A DNA stretch of 64,000 bases from Schaalia odontolytica (GCF_002847525.1 NZ_PKKM01000013.1:1-64000); one strand, 5' to 3'. Counted from the stretch's first letter, positions 33,333 through 44,020 are shown. Made by a program: numbers and translations. The notes: a model not told the origin generated them from the letters alone.

Positions 33333-34275
33333 CAACAACCTGCCCGAAGAGGACCTCCTGCCTTTCGGTGCCCTTCAGGGTGGTCCGGTCGACGCGTCGG
33401 TCCGCGAACAGCTGGGGCAGGCCACGAACGGCAAGCCGAAGGTGCAGCGCTCCCCGCGGGCTCTGCGACCTCTGTGGTACTCCATTCCGATTCTCGTGAT
33501 CGCCCTGGTGATCGCCGGGTACCTGATTGGTCTGACGCTCTGGTCGCAGTCGTCGTTGAATCACTGGAAGGCTGGCGACTACGAGTCCGCTCAGGCGGGC
33601 TACGAGGGCCAGCGGACATGGACGGGCATCGGTATCGAGGCCTGGGTCGCGCACTACAACCTCGGCACGACCCTGGTGCGCCAGGACCGCGTCGATGAGG
33701 GCGTGGAGGAACTGCGCACCGCGTTTGAGCTTGTTCCGAAGGCTCGCGAGGTGCAGCCTGGTCGCCTCGAGCCCTTCTCCTACGAGTGCCGTGTGCGCGT
33801 CAATCTCGCCATCGGACTGGAGATTCAGGGCGATAAGCTGCGCTCCTCGGGTTCGACCGGTAACGCTGTGAGCGTCTACCAGGAAGCCCAAGACACGATC
33901 TCGCCGTGCCAGACCGCGTCTGGTGGTTCCGGTCAGTCCGGCGACCAGAACCAGTCGGGCGGACAGTCCGGTCAGCAGTCCGGCAGCGAATCCAATAACC
34001 CCGCTGACGAAAATAAGGAACGCGTCGAGGACAAGAAGCAGCAGACCGAGGAGGAGTCTGAGGGGCAGAGCGGTTCGCAGGACCAGCAGCAACAGCAGGA
34101 CCAGCAGACGGATCCGACGCCCACGCCCAGCCCGACCGAGGACCCCTTCGAGGGTGAGGATCAGGAGCAAAAGGAGCGCCGCGAGCAGCTGCAGGACCAG
34201 AACAAGGAACGGCAGCAGAACCAGCGCGATGCCCAGGACGGGAAACGCGACGGCAATCCGAACGGCGCCTGGTGA
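33322..34275 (+). CDS. TPR-like membrane protein with Gln/Glu-rich tail, BatC-like
   Basis: The 317-residue protein has a membrane helix at about 53-73, a TPR-like helical domain (about 80-195) and a low-complexity tail rich in Gln, Glu, Ser and Asp from about 200 to the end. BatB/BatC proteins of Bacteroides combine vWA and TPR regions in the same operon position. The tail resembles spacer sequence that extends across the cell wall or stays disordered. It overlaps the upstream gene by eleven bases and ends the operon. Confidence 0.8.
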   Translation: MPSNNNLPEEDLLPFGALQGGPVDASVREQLGQATNGKPKVQRSPRALRPLWYSIPILVIALVIAGYLIGLTLWSQSSLNHWKAGDYESAQAGYEGQRTWTGIGIEAWVAHYNLGTTLVRQDRVDEGVEELRTAFELVPKAREVQPGRLEPFSYECRVRVNLAIGLEIQGDKLRSSGSTGNAVSVYQEAQDTISPCQTASGGSGQSGDQNQSGGQSGQQSGSESNNPADENKERVEDKKQQTEEESEGQSGSQDQQQQQDQQTDPTPTPSPTEDPFEGEDQEQKERREQLQDQNKERQQNQRDAQDGKRDGNPNGAW

Positions 34276-34355
34276 GGGTTGCAAGTTCGTCTCAACTTTG
34301 CTGTGACGTGCACCCATAAAACCCCGCGGCGGCCCGGGAGGGCCCCAAACACAGA

Positions 34356-34361
34356 TAGGCT
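34356..34361 (+). promoter_or_regulatory. -10 element TAGGCT, predicted leaderless purD promoter
   Basis: TAGGCT is six bases before the GTG start at 34368, and no ribosome binding site exists. It would begin the purD-purC-purS-purQ-purL transcript. Confidence 0.55.
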
Positions 34362-34367
34362 TGAATT

Positions 34368-35702
34368 GTGAAGGTCCTTCTCGTTGGTAACGGAGGTCGC
34401 GAACACGCGATCGCCCGTGCGCTTGTGCGAACGTCCACCCCCGAGCATCCCGTGGAGCTTGTCGTCCAGGCGGGTAACCCCGCGTTGGAGCAGCTGGGCC
34501 GCTCCCTGACCATGGATCCCCTCGATCCGAAGGACGTTGTCCGTCGCGCCACGTCCGAGAACGTCGACCTCGTGGTCGTCGGCCCCGAGGCCCCGCTCGT
34601 CGCGGGCGTCGCGGATGCCGTGCTGGACTACGGAATCCCCGTTTTCGGCCCGACGAAGGATGCGGCGCGCCTCGAGGCCTCCAAGTCTTTCGCGAAGCAG
34701 GTCATGGCCGATGCCGACGTGGCCACGGCTCGTGCCTTCACGTGCACCACGATGGACGAGGTCGAGGCCGCGTTCGACGATCTGGGTGCCCCCTACGTCG
34801 TGAAGGACGACGCGCTTGCCGCCGGTAAGGGCGTCGTCGTGACCACCGACCGCGCCCAGGCCTCGGAGCATGCGCGCGCCTGCCTGTCGCGCGACGGGGG
34901 AGCGGTCGTCATCGAGGACTACCTCGACGGCCCCGAGGTCTCCCTCTTCTGCTTCGCCGACGGTTCTACCGTCGTGCCGCTGCAGCCCGCGCAGGACTTC
35001 AAGCGCGTGGGCGACGGCAACGAGGGCCCGAACACGGGCGGCATGGGCGCCTACAGCCCCCTGCCGTGGCTCCCCGAAGAGGCCACGCAGCGCATCGTCG
35101 ACGAGGTGGCCCAGCCCGTCATCACCGAGATGGCGCGTCGCGGCACCCCCTTCCGTGGCCTCCTGTACTGCGGCCTCGCGATGACCTCGAAGGGTATCCG
35201 CGTCGTCGAGTTCAACGTGCGTTTCGGCGACCCGGAGACCCAGGCGGTCCTCGAGCGCCTCGACTCCCCGCTGGCCCCCATCCTGTACGCGGCCGCGACC
35301 GGCACTCTCGCCAAGGTCCCCGCCCCCGTGTGGAGCGAGGACGCTGCCGTCACGGTCGTCATGGCCTCGGGCGGATACCCGGGCCCCACGGATACCGGGC
35401 ATGAGATCACCGGTATCGAAGCGGCCGAGGAGCTCGACGGCGTCCACGTCATCCACGCCGGCACCTCCGAGGAGATCACCGACGACCCGACCGACGTCGC
35501 GGCGGGATGCTGCGGCTTCGAACCGACCTACGCGCTGGTGAACTCCGGCGGCCGAGTCCTCGACGTCGTCGCCCGCGCGGCAACGCTCGACGAGGCCCGG
35601 GCACTCGCCTACCGCGGCGTCGACCTCATCCACTTCGACGGGGAGCACCACCGCAGCGACATCGCGACGTGGCCCGCCGACCTGGTCGTCAGCCTCGACT
35701 GA
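34368..35702 (+). CDS. purD: Phosphoribosylamine-glycine ligase
   Basis: The 444-residue ATP-grasp enzyme makes GAR from phosphoribosylamine, glycine and ATP in purine synthesis. It opens with MKVLLVGNGGREHAIARAL, and the ATP-grasp motifs VKDDALAAGKGVVV (about 145-158) and GGMGAYSPLPW (about 224-234) are present, with VEFNVRFGDPETQ near 280-292 supplying metal ligands. It is the first of five linked purine genes. The GTG start has only a -10 hexamer upstream. Confidence 0.97.
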   Translation: MKVLLVGNGGREHAIARALVRTSTPEHPVELVVQAGNPALEQLGRSLTMDPLDPKDVVRRATSENVDLVVVGPEAPLVAGVADAVLDYGIPVFGPTKDAARLEASKSFAKQVMADADVATARAFTCTTMDEVEAAFDDLGAPYVVKDDALAAGKGVVVTTDRAQASEHARACLSRDGGAVVIEDYLDGPEVSLFCFADGSTVVPLQPAQDFKRVGDGNEGPNTGGMGAYSPLPWLPEEATQRIVDEVAQPVITEMARRGTPFRGLLYCGLAMTSKGIRVVEFNVRFGDPETQAVLERLDSPLAPILYAAATGTLAKVPAPVWSEDAAVTVVMASGGYPGPTDTGHEITGIEAAEELDGVHVIHAGTSEEITDDPTDVAAGCCGFEPTYALVNSGGRVLDVVARAATLDEARALAYRGVDLIHFDGEHHRSDIATWPADLVVSLD

Positions 35703-35721
35703 GAAATCCCTGAGGAGCATC

Positions 35722-36723
35722 ATGACCGCCACCCTCCACGGCTGGACCCCGCTGAGCGCGGGCAAGGTTCGCGACATCTACGCTCCCGACGAGGCCGTGG
35801 TTGGCCCCGCGCCGCAGGCCGCCACCCCGGCGGGCCGCCCGCGCCACGCGAAGGCTGGCCCGGAGGCGCTCCTCATGGTGACCTCGGATCGCATCAGCGC
35901 CTACGACTACGTGCTGCCCACGCTGATCCCCGGCAAGGGCGCGGTCCTCAACCAGCTTGCCATCTGGTGGATGGGCCAGCTGCGTCCCCTCGTGGAAAAC
36001 CACCTGCTGGCCGTCGGCACGAAGGCTCCGGCCGAGGCCTCGCGCGCCCTGGAGGGCGCCCAGCCCACGCGCTTCACGGTTCCCGCCGAGGTCGACGGTC
36101 GCGCGGTCGTGTGCCGCAGCCTGCACATGATCCCCATTGAGTGCGTCGTGCGCGGCTACCTGACGGGCTCCGGCCTGGCCGAGTACCGCGAGTCCGGATC
36201 CGTGTGCGGCATCACGTTGCCCGAGGGCCTGACCGAGGCCTCGCGCCTCGAGGAGCCGATCTTCACGCCCGCCGCGAAGGCCGAGCTGGGCGAGCACGAC
36301 GAAAACATCACCTTCGAGCAGACCGTCGAGCGCATCGGCGAGGAGCTCGCGGTCGCGATCCGCGACCTGTCGATCGCCCTGTACCGGGCCGCCCGCGACA
36401 TCGCCGCGCAGCGCGGCATCATCATCGCGGACACCAAGTTTGAGTTCGGCATCGACGTGACCACGGGCGCGCTCGTGCTCGCGGACGAGATCCTCACCCC
36501 GGACTCCTCCCGATTCTGGCCCGCCGACCAGTGGGTGGAGGGCCAGGTCGCGCCCAGCTTCGACAAGCAGTACGTGCGCGACTGGCTGGTCTCCGAGCAG
36601 TCCGGCTGGGACCGCTCCTCGGGCGCCAACCCGCCCGCGCTGCCCGACTCCGTGGCCGCCGCGACCGCCGCGCGCTACGTCGAGGCATACCGCCGACTCA
36701 CCGGGTCGGACCCCATCCTGTAA
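35722..36723 (+). CDS. purC: SAICAR synthetase with an N-terminal insertion
   Basis: The 333-residue enzyme joins CAIR and aspartate using ATP. The start GWTPLSAGKVRDIY, the DRISAYDYVLP loop and IECVVRGYLTGS are standard, as is DTKFEFG. An insertion of roughly 20 residues (about 25-48, Pro/Ala-rich, PAPQAATPAGRP) separates the KVRDIY strand from LLMVTSDR. AGGAG precedes the ATG by five bases, 19 bases after purD. Confidence 0.96.
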   Translation: MTATLHGWTPLSAGKVRDIYAPDEAVVGPAPQAATPAGRPRHAKAGPEALLMVTSDRISAYDYVLPTLIPGKGAVLNQLAIWWMGQLRPLVENHLLAVGTKAPAEASRALEGAQPTRFTVPAEVDGRAVVCRSLHMIPIECVVRGYLTGSGLAEYRESGSVCGITLPEGLTEASRLEEPIFTPAAKAELGEHDENITFEQTVERIGEELAVAIRDLSIALYRAARDIAAQRGIIIADTKFEFGIDVTTGALVLADEILTPDSSRFWPADQWVEGQVAPSFDKQYVRDWLVSEQSGWDRSSGANPPALPDSVAAATAARYVEAYRRLTGSDPIL

Positions 36724-36728
36724 ACAGA

Positions 36729-36745
36729 CTTGCCCGCCGGGCAAG
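36729..36745 (+). promoter_or_regulatory. Intercistronic hairpin between purC and purS
   Basis: CTTGCCC-GCC-GGGCAAG is a perfect 7-bp stem with a 3-base loop just after the purC stop. With no T-run it may protect or partly attenuate the message. Confidence 0.5.
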
Positions 36746-36787
36746 ATGCACGGCGGGATCCTCACCAACAACACAAGGAGGAACGCC

Positions 36788-37069
36788 GTGGGGCGAATCA
36801 TCGTGGAAGTGATGCCGAAGCCGGAGATCCTGGATCCCCAGGGTAAGGCTGTCGGTTCGGCGCTGCCCAGGCTCGGAATCACGAGCTTTGAGGCCGTGCG
36901 CCAGGGTAAGTGCTTCCACCTGAGCGTGGACGGTCCCGTTACCGACGAGCTCCTGGACCAGGCCCGCAAGGCCGCCGAAGAGGTCCTGTCCAACCCGATC
37001 ATCGAGGACGTCGTGCGCGTCGAGGCCATCGACGAGGCCGACGCCCGTTACGCGGGAGGCGTGCAGTGA
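36788..37069 (+). CDS. purS: FGAM synthase subunit PurS
   Basis: The 93-residue small subunit bridges PurQ and PurL in the three-part FGAM synthase. Sequence [20 protein letters not shown] and [12 protein letters not shown] are characteristic. The GTG start at 36788 has AAGGAGG six bases upstream; 14 upstream in-frame codons are rejected. It overlaps purQ by four bases. Confidence 0.95.
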   Translation: MGRIIVEVMPKPEILDPQGKAVGSALPRLGITSFEAVRQGKCFHLSVDGPVTDELLDQARKAAEEVLSNPIIEDVVRVEAIDEADARYAGGVQ

Positions 37070-37773
37070 CCCGCGTCGGAGTCGTCACCTTCCCCGGCAC
37101 CCTCGACGACCGCGACGCCGCCCGCGCGGTTGAAATCGCGGGCGCGCAGGCCGTGTCGCTGTGGCACAAGGACGCCGACCTGCACGGCGTCGACGCGGTC
37201 GTCATCCCCGGCGGCTTCTCCTACGGCGACTACCTGCGCTGTGGCGCGATCGCTGCGACCGCTCCCGTCATGAGCGAAATCGTGCGCGAAGCCGGACGAG
37301 GCCTGCCCGTCCTGGGCATCTGCAACGGCTTCCAGATCCTGTGCGAGTCACACCTGCTGCCCGGCGCGCTCATCCGCAACGACCACCAGAAGTTCCTGTG
37401 CCGCGACCAGGTGCTGCGCATCGAGAACGCGGACACCGCGTGGACGCGCACCTACAGCGTCGGCGACACCATTACCGTCCCCCTCAAGAACGGCGAAGGT
37501 AACTTCCAGGCGTCTCCCGCCGAGCTCGAACGGCTCGAGGGTGAAGGCCGCGTCGTGTTCCGCTACGTCGACTTCAACCCCAACGGCTCCGCCAATGACA
37601 TCGCGGGCGTCACCAACGCCGCGGGCAACGTCGTCGGCCTCATGCCCCACCCCGAGCACGCGACCGAGGCCGGCTTCGGCCCCCTCTCCCTCGGAGCCGA
37701 CGGCGCCAGCCACCACGGCGGAACCGACGGCCTGGGCATCTTCCGTTCCGTCCTCGCATCCCTCGTCGGCTGA
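37066..37773 (+). CDS. purQ: FGAM synthase glutaminase subunit PurQ
   Basis: The 235-residue class I glutamine amidotransferase delivers ammonia to PurL. The nucleophile Cys is in GICNGFQ (about 85-91), and the His/Glu pair is in MPHPEHA (about 192-198). [13 protein letters not shown] gives the oxyanion region. The GTG start overlaps the purS stop (GTGA), ensuring coupled translation. Confidence 0.96.
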   Translation: MTRVGVVTFPGTLDDRDAARAVEIAGAQAVSLWHKDADLHGVDAVVIPGGFSYGDYLRCGAIAATAPVMSEIVREAGRGLPVLGICNGFQILCESHLLPGALIRNDHQKFLCRDQVLRIENADTAWTRTYSVGDTITVPLKNGEGNFQASPAELERLEGEGRVVFRYVDFNPNGSANDIAGVTNAAGNVVGLMPHPEHATEAGFGPLSLGADGASHHGGTDGLGIFRSVLASLVG

Positions 37774-37842
37774 CGACGCCACCGCACCCTCACCCGTGAG
37801 GGAGCCCCGGCCTCGTCCCAGACCTTTCGAATGGAAACACGA

Positions 37843-40200
<2,358 letters not shown>

Positions 40201-40227
40201 GCGTTCGCGTCTGAGTCGTAGCGTCTA

Positions 40228-40255
40228 GGGGCGCGGGCCTGCGGGCCCGCGCCCC
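40228..40255 (+). terminator. GC-rich hairpin after purL
   Basis: A perfect 12-bp stem GGGGCGCGGGCC with a TGCG loop lies 28 bases past the purL stop. The following TGTGCTGTGTTT is only weakly T-rich. Confidence 0.7.
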
Positions 40256-40366
40256 TGTGCTGTGTTTCTTGTGGCGCCGCTGGTGTTCTGGGTGCCGTCG
40301 GGCCCGGCCGCTGTGTGTGCCGGTGGGCGGCGGCCTGCCTGCTTGTTGTTGCTTGTTGCCCCACGG

Positions 40367-40383
40367 GTGTTCCGGGCGCCGGA
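40367..40383 (+). repeat. Dispersed 17-bp repeat GTGTTCCGGGCGCCGGA, copy 1
   Basis: The same 17 bases occur inverted at 42575-42591, and a diverged copy lies at 40283-40299. All are followed by or near GGGCCCGGCC-like sequence. Confidence 0.6.
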
Positions 40384-40598
40384 GGGCCCGGCCGCCCGCG
40401 AGATCGCCACACGCGAGCCTGCGGCTCGGAGTGGTCGATCTCGAAGCCCGCCCGTGCCCTCCGGTCCCTCCGGCGCCCTCCACGCCAGTGGGGCTGGGTC
40501 GCTGATTGGTGCGTCGTCTCGAAGCCCGGCCAGGCCGTGCTGCCAGTCCCACTTCATCCCGGGCCGTCGAACCCTCATTGCTGAGTCCACATTCAATT

Positions 40599-40703
40599 TC
40601 GCATGCAATTCCCCCACGACTCTTTCAAACCATGAATTTTGATTGTTGGTATTCCAACGTTTTCAGACGTTGTTGAAACTTCTCCCAACCGAATTGCATG
40701 CGA
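40599..40703. repeat. 105-bp element bounded by 13-bp inverted repeats
   Basis: TCGCATGCAATTC (40599-40611) and its exact complement (40691-40703) bound an A/T-rich segment with an internal GTTGG-TATT-CCAAC hairpin (40646-40659). The size and structure are MITE-like, or the whole may fold as RNA. Confidence 0.5.
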
Positions 40704-40845
40704 CATTGGGGGATGGTGGCCTTGTTGGGGTGAGGTGGGGTCTTGGGGCGTGACTTTTTTCGCCCTGCGTGGCCTGTTGTCGGCCTGAGCGTGACAAAAT
40801 TCGACCAGCGCTCGAAAAATGGCCCAAAATTGGCGGTTTGTGGCT

Positions 40846-40913
40846 TGCTGGGCGAGTTTTGTACCGGGTTGACCCAAGAATGCCCCGTGCTGGGCGAGTT
40901 TTGTACCGGGTTG
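40846..40913. repeat. 26-bp direct repeat at 42-bp spacing
   Basis: Two perfect copies begin TGCTGGGCGAGTTTTGTACC at 40846 and 40888. Confidence 0.85.
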
Positions 40914-41202
40914 GCCCGCAAGGTAGCGAGTGGGGATAGTTATGGACCTGTCGGTACCAGGAAGGACGCCTATTTGGCAGTCGTTGTCCCAGGGGTGACC
41001 CGCACAGAGGCAGGCAGAACTACTGTTGTGCCTCCTCAGCCACCACCTACCAGCCGCGCACCAGCTCTGCGAGAGAGGGGGAAGCCAGCCACTGCCTCGT
41101 GCCAAAAGAGGACACGGACACCGCGGCGACGGCCGACGCGAAGCGAATGAGGTGCTCCGGGTCCGCGTCCTCGCCACGCCGGGGGTGCTTCGAGGGGTTG
41201 TA

Positions 41203-41273
41203 TGAAAGAAATATCGCCCCTGCGTAGCACTGTATGGTCGTGTGGGGTGTCTCTGTGAAAGAAATATCGCCCC
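41203..41273. repeat. 18-bp direct repeat TGAAAGAAATATCGCCCC
   Basis: Perfect copies lie at 41203-41220 and 41256-41273, 53 bases apart, in gene-free DNA. Confidence 0.85.
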
Positions 41274-41351
41274 AGCACGGTGAAAATGGTCGGAAATTGG
41301 GCATTTTGGGTGTGTGTGGGCGATGAAAATTTCATGATGGCCCGATCCATG

Positions 41352-41491
41352 CCGTGCAGGGGTGGAAAATGTTTCATCTGGGGTGCCAGATCCCCGTGCA
41401 GGGGTGGAAAATGTTTCATCTGGGGTGCCGGATCCCCGTGCAGGGGTGGAAAATGTTTCATCTGGGGTGCCGGATCCCCGTGCAGGGGCGG
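41352..41491. repeat. 42-bp tandem repeat, three units plus a partial fourth
   Basis: Units begin CCGTGCAGGGGTGGAAAATG at 41352, 41394 and 41436, with a partial copy from 41478. They differ by one base (GCCAGATCC or GCCGGATCC). Each contains GAAA-ATG-TTTC, a small inverted repeat. No spacers are present, so it is not a CRISPR array. Confidence 0.9.
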
Positions 41492-41670
41492 TTTTTCTTT
41501 CGCTTCTTGGTTCTGTGAGGCAGCACTGACGCCCACTATGCAGGATGCTACTCCACCGTGTTCTGTGAGAACGCCCCAAACGTGTGTCATTTGATTGAAG
41601 TCCTACCAATAGCGCACCATTCTTTGGCATACTGAGGGGCGGAAATAATCCGCCATCATAGGAGCCGTCC

Positions 41671-42438
41671 GTGCCTCAGCAAAACGTCCCCACTACAACT
41701 GAGCAGGCCCCGGCCTCGTCTGCGGGTGCTGCCAAACCCAGCCTCGGTCGCGTGATTGCCGCGTGGGCGGTGCATGCGTTCACCATCTCGGGCCTAGCGT
41801 GGGCGACGCTCGCGCTGTTCGCGATGCTCGATAACAACATCCCCATGATGTGGCTGTGGTTTGTCATCGCGCTCATCGTTGATGGTGTCGATGGCACGCT
41901 GGCCCGTAAGGTCGGCGTTCGCCAGGTGATCCCCTGGTTTGACGGCGGCGTCGTCGACAATCTCGTCGACTACCTGACGTGGACGTTCCTGCCCGCGGTC
42001 TTCATGGCGATGTACCTGCCCTTCGGACCCAAGCCGATCCCTGTCATCATGATGGTGGTCATCATCGTGTCCTCCGTGTTCTGCTACGCGAACGACGGAG
42101 AAAAATCGAACGACAACTACTTCGTAGGCTTCCCGGCTGCGTGGAACTGCGTCGCGATCGTCATGTACGTGCTTCAAACACCCGCGTGGGTGAACATTGC
42201 GGCGACGATCTTCCTGGCGATCATGACGCTGGTCCCGCTGCACTACACGCACCCGGCCCGCGTGAAGCGTTTCCAGATTCCGAACATCATCGGTGCGGCC
42301 GCGTGGATCGTGGCCTGCGCGTACATGGTGGTCTTTTACCCGGTCCAGCCCCTGTGGACTCTGATCCTGTTCTGGGTTGGTGGAGGCTGGTTCCTCATCG
42401 CCGGCTTCATCCGTACGGCGACCGGCGAGGACAAGTAG
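41671..42438 (+). CDS. pcs: Phosphatidylcholine synthase (CDP-alcohol phosphatidyltransferase)
   Basis: The 255-residue membrane protein has eight hydrophobic segments and the CDP-alcohol motif in the form DGVDGTLARKVGV then WFDGGVVDNLVDY (about 71-103), which is the variant found in Pcs enzymes. These condense choline directly with CDP-diacylglycerol to make phosphatidylcholine. The first 24 residues are a polar Ala/Pro-rich leader. The GTG start follows AGGAG by six bases. Pcs is best known in proteobacteria such as Rhizobium; choline would have to come from the host. A different polar alcohol cannot be excluded. Confidence 0.75.
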   Translation: MPQQNVPTTTEQAPASSAGAAKPSLGRVIAAWAVHAFTISGLAWATLALFAMLDNNIPMMWLWFVIALIVDGVDGTLARKVGVRQVIPWFDGGVVDNLVDYLTWTFLPAVFMAMYLPFGPKPIPVIMMVVIIVSSVFCYANDGEKSNDNYFVGFPAAWNCVAIVMYVLQTPAWVNIAATIFLAIMTLVPLHYTHPARVKRFQIPNIIGAAAWIVACAYMVVFYPVQPLWTLILFWVGGGWFLIAGFIRTATGEDK

Positions 42439-42465
42439 TCGCCGCATCACGAACGGATACGAACG

Positions 42466-42490
42466 TCCCCCGGGCACTGCGCTCGGGGGA
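42466..42490 (+). terminator. Hairpin after pcs
   Basis: TCCCCCGGGC pairs with GCTCGGGGGA (one G-T pair) around a 5-base loop, about 28 bases past the pcs stop. No T-run follows. Confidence 0.55.
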
Positions 42491-42574
42491 GGTCGTTATG
42501 CGAGCCCGATAAACACATTCGCGGTCACGTCACGTGAGGGCAGGGGCGGACCTCAGAGGAACGAGGCCGGGGCT

Positions 42575-42591
42575 TCCGGCGCCCGGAACAC
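42575..42591 (-). repeat. Dispersed 17-bp repeat, inverted copy 2
   Basis: The minus strand reads GTGTTCCGGGCGCCGGA, identical to 40367-40383. Confidence 0.6.
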
Positions 42592-42617
42592 ACTGGGATG
42601 CAGCAGTAACGGCGTGC

Positions 42618-43526
42618 CTACAGCAGCTCTGCGAGGCCCTTCTTGACGGCACGGTCGCGCAGGTAGCGGAAGACCTCGAGGAAGATGCCGCCGAAGAAGA
42701 TCAGCGCGATGGCGGTCCATACGCCCGGGGGAGCGTGGCGCCCGTACATGAGGAAGTACACGTAGGGTGCGAGGAAGGTGATGGCGGCAGTGATGGCGCC
42801 GACGACGCGGTGCCAGAGCTTTTGGCCGGCGACCATTTCGATGAGGCCCCACGTGTAGGGGATCGCGGTGATCATGTCGATGGCCCACAGGATGCGCCAG
42901 TCGCCCCGGAAGTGGGGGACGTACATGACGGGCACGGCCCGCGCCATCGAATACACGAGGACGACGACGTAGGCGATGAATTTGGGGTTGCGGCACAACC
43001 GCAGAAATGCGGCGCGTTCGATGATGGAGGCGCCGACGGCACGCGAGGCGTGGGTGGCGTGTGACGAGGTCGTGAGCGTATCGAGTCCGGCCATCGCGAC
43101 GCGCATGAATTCGCGTTGCTCGTCGCTGCCGGCTGCCCAGCGCTCTAGCAGCTCGAGGGGGGACAGGGCGATGGGGGTGTAGCCGTCGCGTGGCTGGCCG
43201 GCCTCGTGGATGAGGTCGTCGCCGAGAGCCTCACGCAGGCGCGAGAGCTGCTCGGTGGGGATTTCGGCGATCCACAGGCGCACACGGCGTTGGATGGCGT
43301 CGTGGAGTTCGTGGGAGAGTGCGTGCCCTGCGGCGGAGTGCGGGGAGAATCCTTCCGCGGCGATGTCTGTGAGGGCGCCGGGAACTTCGACGATCCGGGT
43401 TGTCAGGTCGCCGGCCCGGTCGACGCCCGAGATGGCGATGATGGTGGCAGCGTCCCACTCGTAGCTGCGTGCGATCTCAATGTCGAGGATCGAACGCAGT
43501 GTAATGAGGGAAGCGGTGTCACTCAC
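42618..43526 (-). CDS. Membrane protein of unknown function
   Basis: The 302-residue protein has a soluble N-terminal half (about 1-180) with HALSHELHDAIQRR near 80-93 and four to five membrane helices in the C-terminal half (about 185-290). No family was recognised. The GTG at 43526 has GAGAGG six bases upstream; an ATG ten codons earlier is the alternative. It is convergent with pcs and divergent from the next gene. Confidence 0.7.
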   Translation of the reverse strand: MSDTASLITLRSILDIEIARSYEWDAATIIAISGVDRAGDLTTRIVEVPGALTDIAAEGFSPHSAAGHALSHELHDAIQRRVRLWIAEIPTEQLSRLREALGDDLIHEAGQPRDGYTPIALSPLELLERWAAGSDEQREFMRVAMAGLDTLTTSSHATHASRAVGASIIERAAFLRLCRNPKFIAYVVVLVYSMARAVPVMYVPHFRGDWRILWAIDMITAIPYTWGLIEMVAGQKLWHRVVGAITAAITFLAPYVYFLMYGRHAPPGVWTAIALIFFGGIFLEVFRYLRDRAVKKGLAELL

Positions 43527-43615
43527 GTGGGGCCTCTCGTCGGGAGTCGGACACATCCATTGTGCCTGACAAAGTGGTCGGAATGCACGCTCGAGGCTGG
43601 CGTGGCCTCGCCGCG

Positions 43616-43621
43616 TAGAAT
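43616..43621 (+). promoter_or_regulatory. -10 element TAGAAT, predicted leaderless promoter
   Basis: TAGAAT is six bases before the ATG at 43628, with no ribosome binding site. Confidence 0.55.
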
Positions 43622-43627
43622 CGGGGT

Positions 43628-43996
43628 ATGGCGAAACGACGGATTGATCCGGGCGAGGGAATGGTGGCGCTGCGCTCGTGGCGCGAGTCGGTGGAGCGCG
43701 GCGAGGAGCCGGCGCGTGCGGTCGTGCTCACTGCCGTGCGCTTCACCCTCGAGGAACTGGGAGTTCTGCATCCGGGCCGTGCAGTCGAAGTGCGTGTGCC
43801 TCCCGCGGGTGCGGTGCAGATCCTGCCGGGTACGACTCATCGGCGTGGTACGCCGCCCGCCGTGGTCGAAACCGACGCCGTGACGTGGCTGTCGCTCGCG
43901 TGCGGACTTCTCACGTGGGACGAGGCCGTGGCTGGCTTGCGCGTGAGCGCATCGGGTGAGCGCACCGACCTGGGGCCCCTCCTGCCGCTCGTGTGA
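43628..43996 (+). CDS. Sterol-carrier-like actinobacterial protein
   Basis: The 122-residue soluble protein matches the actinobacterial sterol carrier family pattern: MAKRRIDPGEGMVALRSW, AVRFTLEELG, VEVRVPPAGAVQILPG, HRRGTPPAVVETDAVTWLSLACG and a final TWDEAVAGLRVSASGERTDL. In other actinobacteria such genes often lie near purF. The fold suggests binding of a hydrophobic ligand, but the role is unproved. Confidence 0.8.
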   Translation: MAKRRIDPGEGMVALRSWRESVERGEEPARAVVLTAVRFTLEELGVLHPGRAVEVRVPPAGAVQILPGTTHRRGTPPAVVETDAVTWLSLACGLLTWDEAVAGLRVSASGERTDLGPLLPLV

Positions 43997-44020
43997 GCGG
44001 CGGGAAAGGGGAAGGAATGC

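Larger units (their letters stand above)
40256..41670. other. Gene-free repeat-rich region of about 1.4 kb
   Basis: No convincing gene is seen. The longest frames (40262-40642 plus, 40593-41630 minus, 41036-41590 minus) lack ribosome binding sites and family resemblance, and their composition follows the DNA repeats. The stretch holds a 105-base inverted-repeat element, two 26-bp copies at 42-bp spacing, two 18-bp copies and a 42-bp tandem repeat, described separately. Several units share GGGCGA next to an A/T-rich core, in contrast to the GC-rich flanks. It could hold non-coding RNA, binding sites or mobile-element debris. Confidence 0.6.

Noticed and set aside
40262..40642. 126-residue plus-strand ORF after purL
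   Set aside because: Composition is that of GC-rich intergenic repeat DNA, without a convincing start or similarity.
41352..41491. Possible CRISPR array
   Set aside because: The 42-bp units are contiguous with no spacers, and no cas genes are in the window.
40593..41630. 345-residue minus-strand ORF with 14-residue repeats
   Set aside because: It has no ribosome binding site and no family resemblance, and its repeats follow a DNA tandem repeat that is also open in other frames; treated as non-coding.
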